In this document: piece by piece, positions 5,815-6,013 of the stretch
How positions within the stretch are numbered: position 1 is the first letter of the stretch
Layout of the letters: each line of letters starts with the position of its first letter
Assembly: GCA_030693105.1 (NCBI GenBank)
Contig: JAUYBK010000207.1
Location: 1 to 6,013, forward strand
Origin: Methanobacteriaceae archaeon
GTDB lineage: Archaea > Methanobacteriota > Methanobacteria > Methanobacteriales > Methanobacteriaceae
DNA length: 6,013 nucleotides
Direction: 5' to 3'
Translations under genes and position numbers: made by a program
The notes under the pieces: generated by a model
Seen by the model: the letters and a program-made list of their open reading frames with translations, nothing else
Told to the model about the DNA's origin: nothing
The model's database searches: none

Positions 5815-6013
5815 TTATTTTACAAATACTTGCTGATTCAATTCTTCAAGCGCGCCCTTGAGCGCGTCCCCGCTGAAAATTTTCAAAACATAATTTAAGC
5901 CGCCAAGCAATTGAAACATTGGTTTGTTAAAAATAGCGGCATCCACCGGCTCCTTTTGCGCCACATAATGAGCTTTTACAAGACGCAAAATTTTGGCTTG
6001 CTCCGAGGAAAAA
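5815..6013 (-). CDS. hsdR: Type I restriction enzyme R subunit, C-terminal end only (partial)
   Basis: The last 65 codons of a gene that begins beyond the right edge of the window. The visible peptide starts FSSEQAKILRLVKAHYV and ends GALEELNQQVFVK before a TAA stop. Seen: an 'xxxEQ' helix, then a short 'AAIFNKPMF' stretch, then a 'GG...F.GDAL...LEELN' tail. This arrangement is what I know from the C-terminus of EcoEI-type HsdR proteins, the part that docks the motor subunit onto the methylase. The nuclease and DEAD-box helicase parts of such proteins lie upstream and cannot be seen here. The stop is one base before the hsdM ATG, so the two genes are surely co-transcribed and probably translationally coupled. 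The identification rests on this short tail plus the adjoining hsdM; another protein found upstream of hsdM is possible but less likely. Confidence 0.75.
   Translation of the reverse strand, partial: FSSEQAKILRLVKAHYVAQKEPVDAAIFNKPMFQLLGGLNYVLKIFSGDALKGALEELNQQVFVK

Noticed and set aside
5830..5875. GCGC-rich imperfect inverted repeat near the end of hsdR, considered as a terminator
   Set aside because: It is inside coding sequence, has no T run on the minus strand, and hsdM starts right after it.
1..6013. CRISPR arrays, tRNA or rRNA genes, insertion-sequence transposase genes
   Set aside because: No regularly spaced repeats, no tRNA-like or rRNA stretch, and no transposase-like protein in any frame.

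Overview
The window is a single minus-strand gene block, read from high to low coordinates. Every gene follows the previous one by 1-15 bases, except a 43-base gap before the small membrane gene TM87, and that gap holds a relic of another gene. The order of transcription is: 3' end of hsdR (type I restriction/helicase subunit), hsdM (type I modification methyltransferase), a 66-aa single-pass membrane protein (TM66), a 175-aa protein resembling the C-terminal-domain component of ABC-three-component (ABC-3C) systems, a 73-aa protein resembling ABC-3C middle component 6, a 588-aa DUF2326-type ABC/SMC-like ATPase, an 87-aa two-helix membrane protein (TM87) and hsdS (type I specificity subunit). 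Shine-Dalgarno sequences are mostly absent, so translation probably relies on coupling between neighbouring genes. No promoter, terminator, tRNA, rRNA or CRISPR array is visible; the operon starts outside the window, and only 20 AT-rich bases follow hsdS.

The host is an AT-rich bacterium using the standard bacterial code (Trp is TGG, stops are TAA/TAG). Weak Shine-Dalgarno signals, and short palindromic repeats read in frame inside a protein gene (the 'VIASEATKQS' footprint), would fit a metagenomic or candidate-phylum (Patescibacteria-like) genome. This is only an inference and no marker gene settles it. Hand-counted 60-base samples are 42-50% GC in hsdR/hsdM and 25-30% GC in the genes between hsdM and hsdS, which fits the inner block having a separate origin.

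The main point is that a compact ABC-3C-like conflict system sits inside a type I restriction-modification operon, between hsdM and hsdS. The HsdR/M/S set would modify host DNA and cut foreign DNA. The DUF2326 ATPase, the middle component and the CTD-like protein would form a second sensing device. TM66 and the CTD-like protein share a 19-residue motif of the form QKGGxxSxNxQAGRDINxS (14/19 identical). Nine of the 14 conserved codons differ synonymously, so selection has held the motif at the protein level. This suggests a homotypic contact that could bring the soluble part to the membrane. No enzymatic effector domain is visible, so membrane action or the restriction enzyme itself could be the output.

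The hsdS end carries a recombination scar. Right after the ATPase stop lies a 14-codon relic of an hsdS start (MPYPTKKLG...). Its 19-base core is repeated exactly at the start of the present hsdS, 311 bases further on, with TM87 between the two copies.
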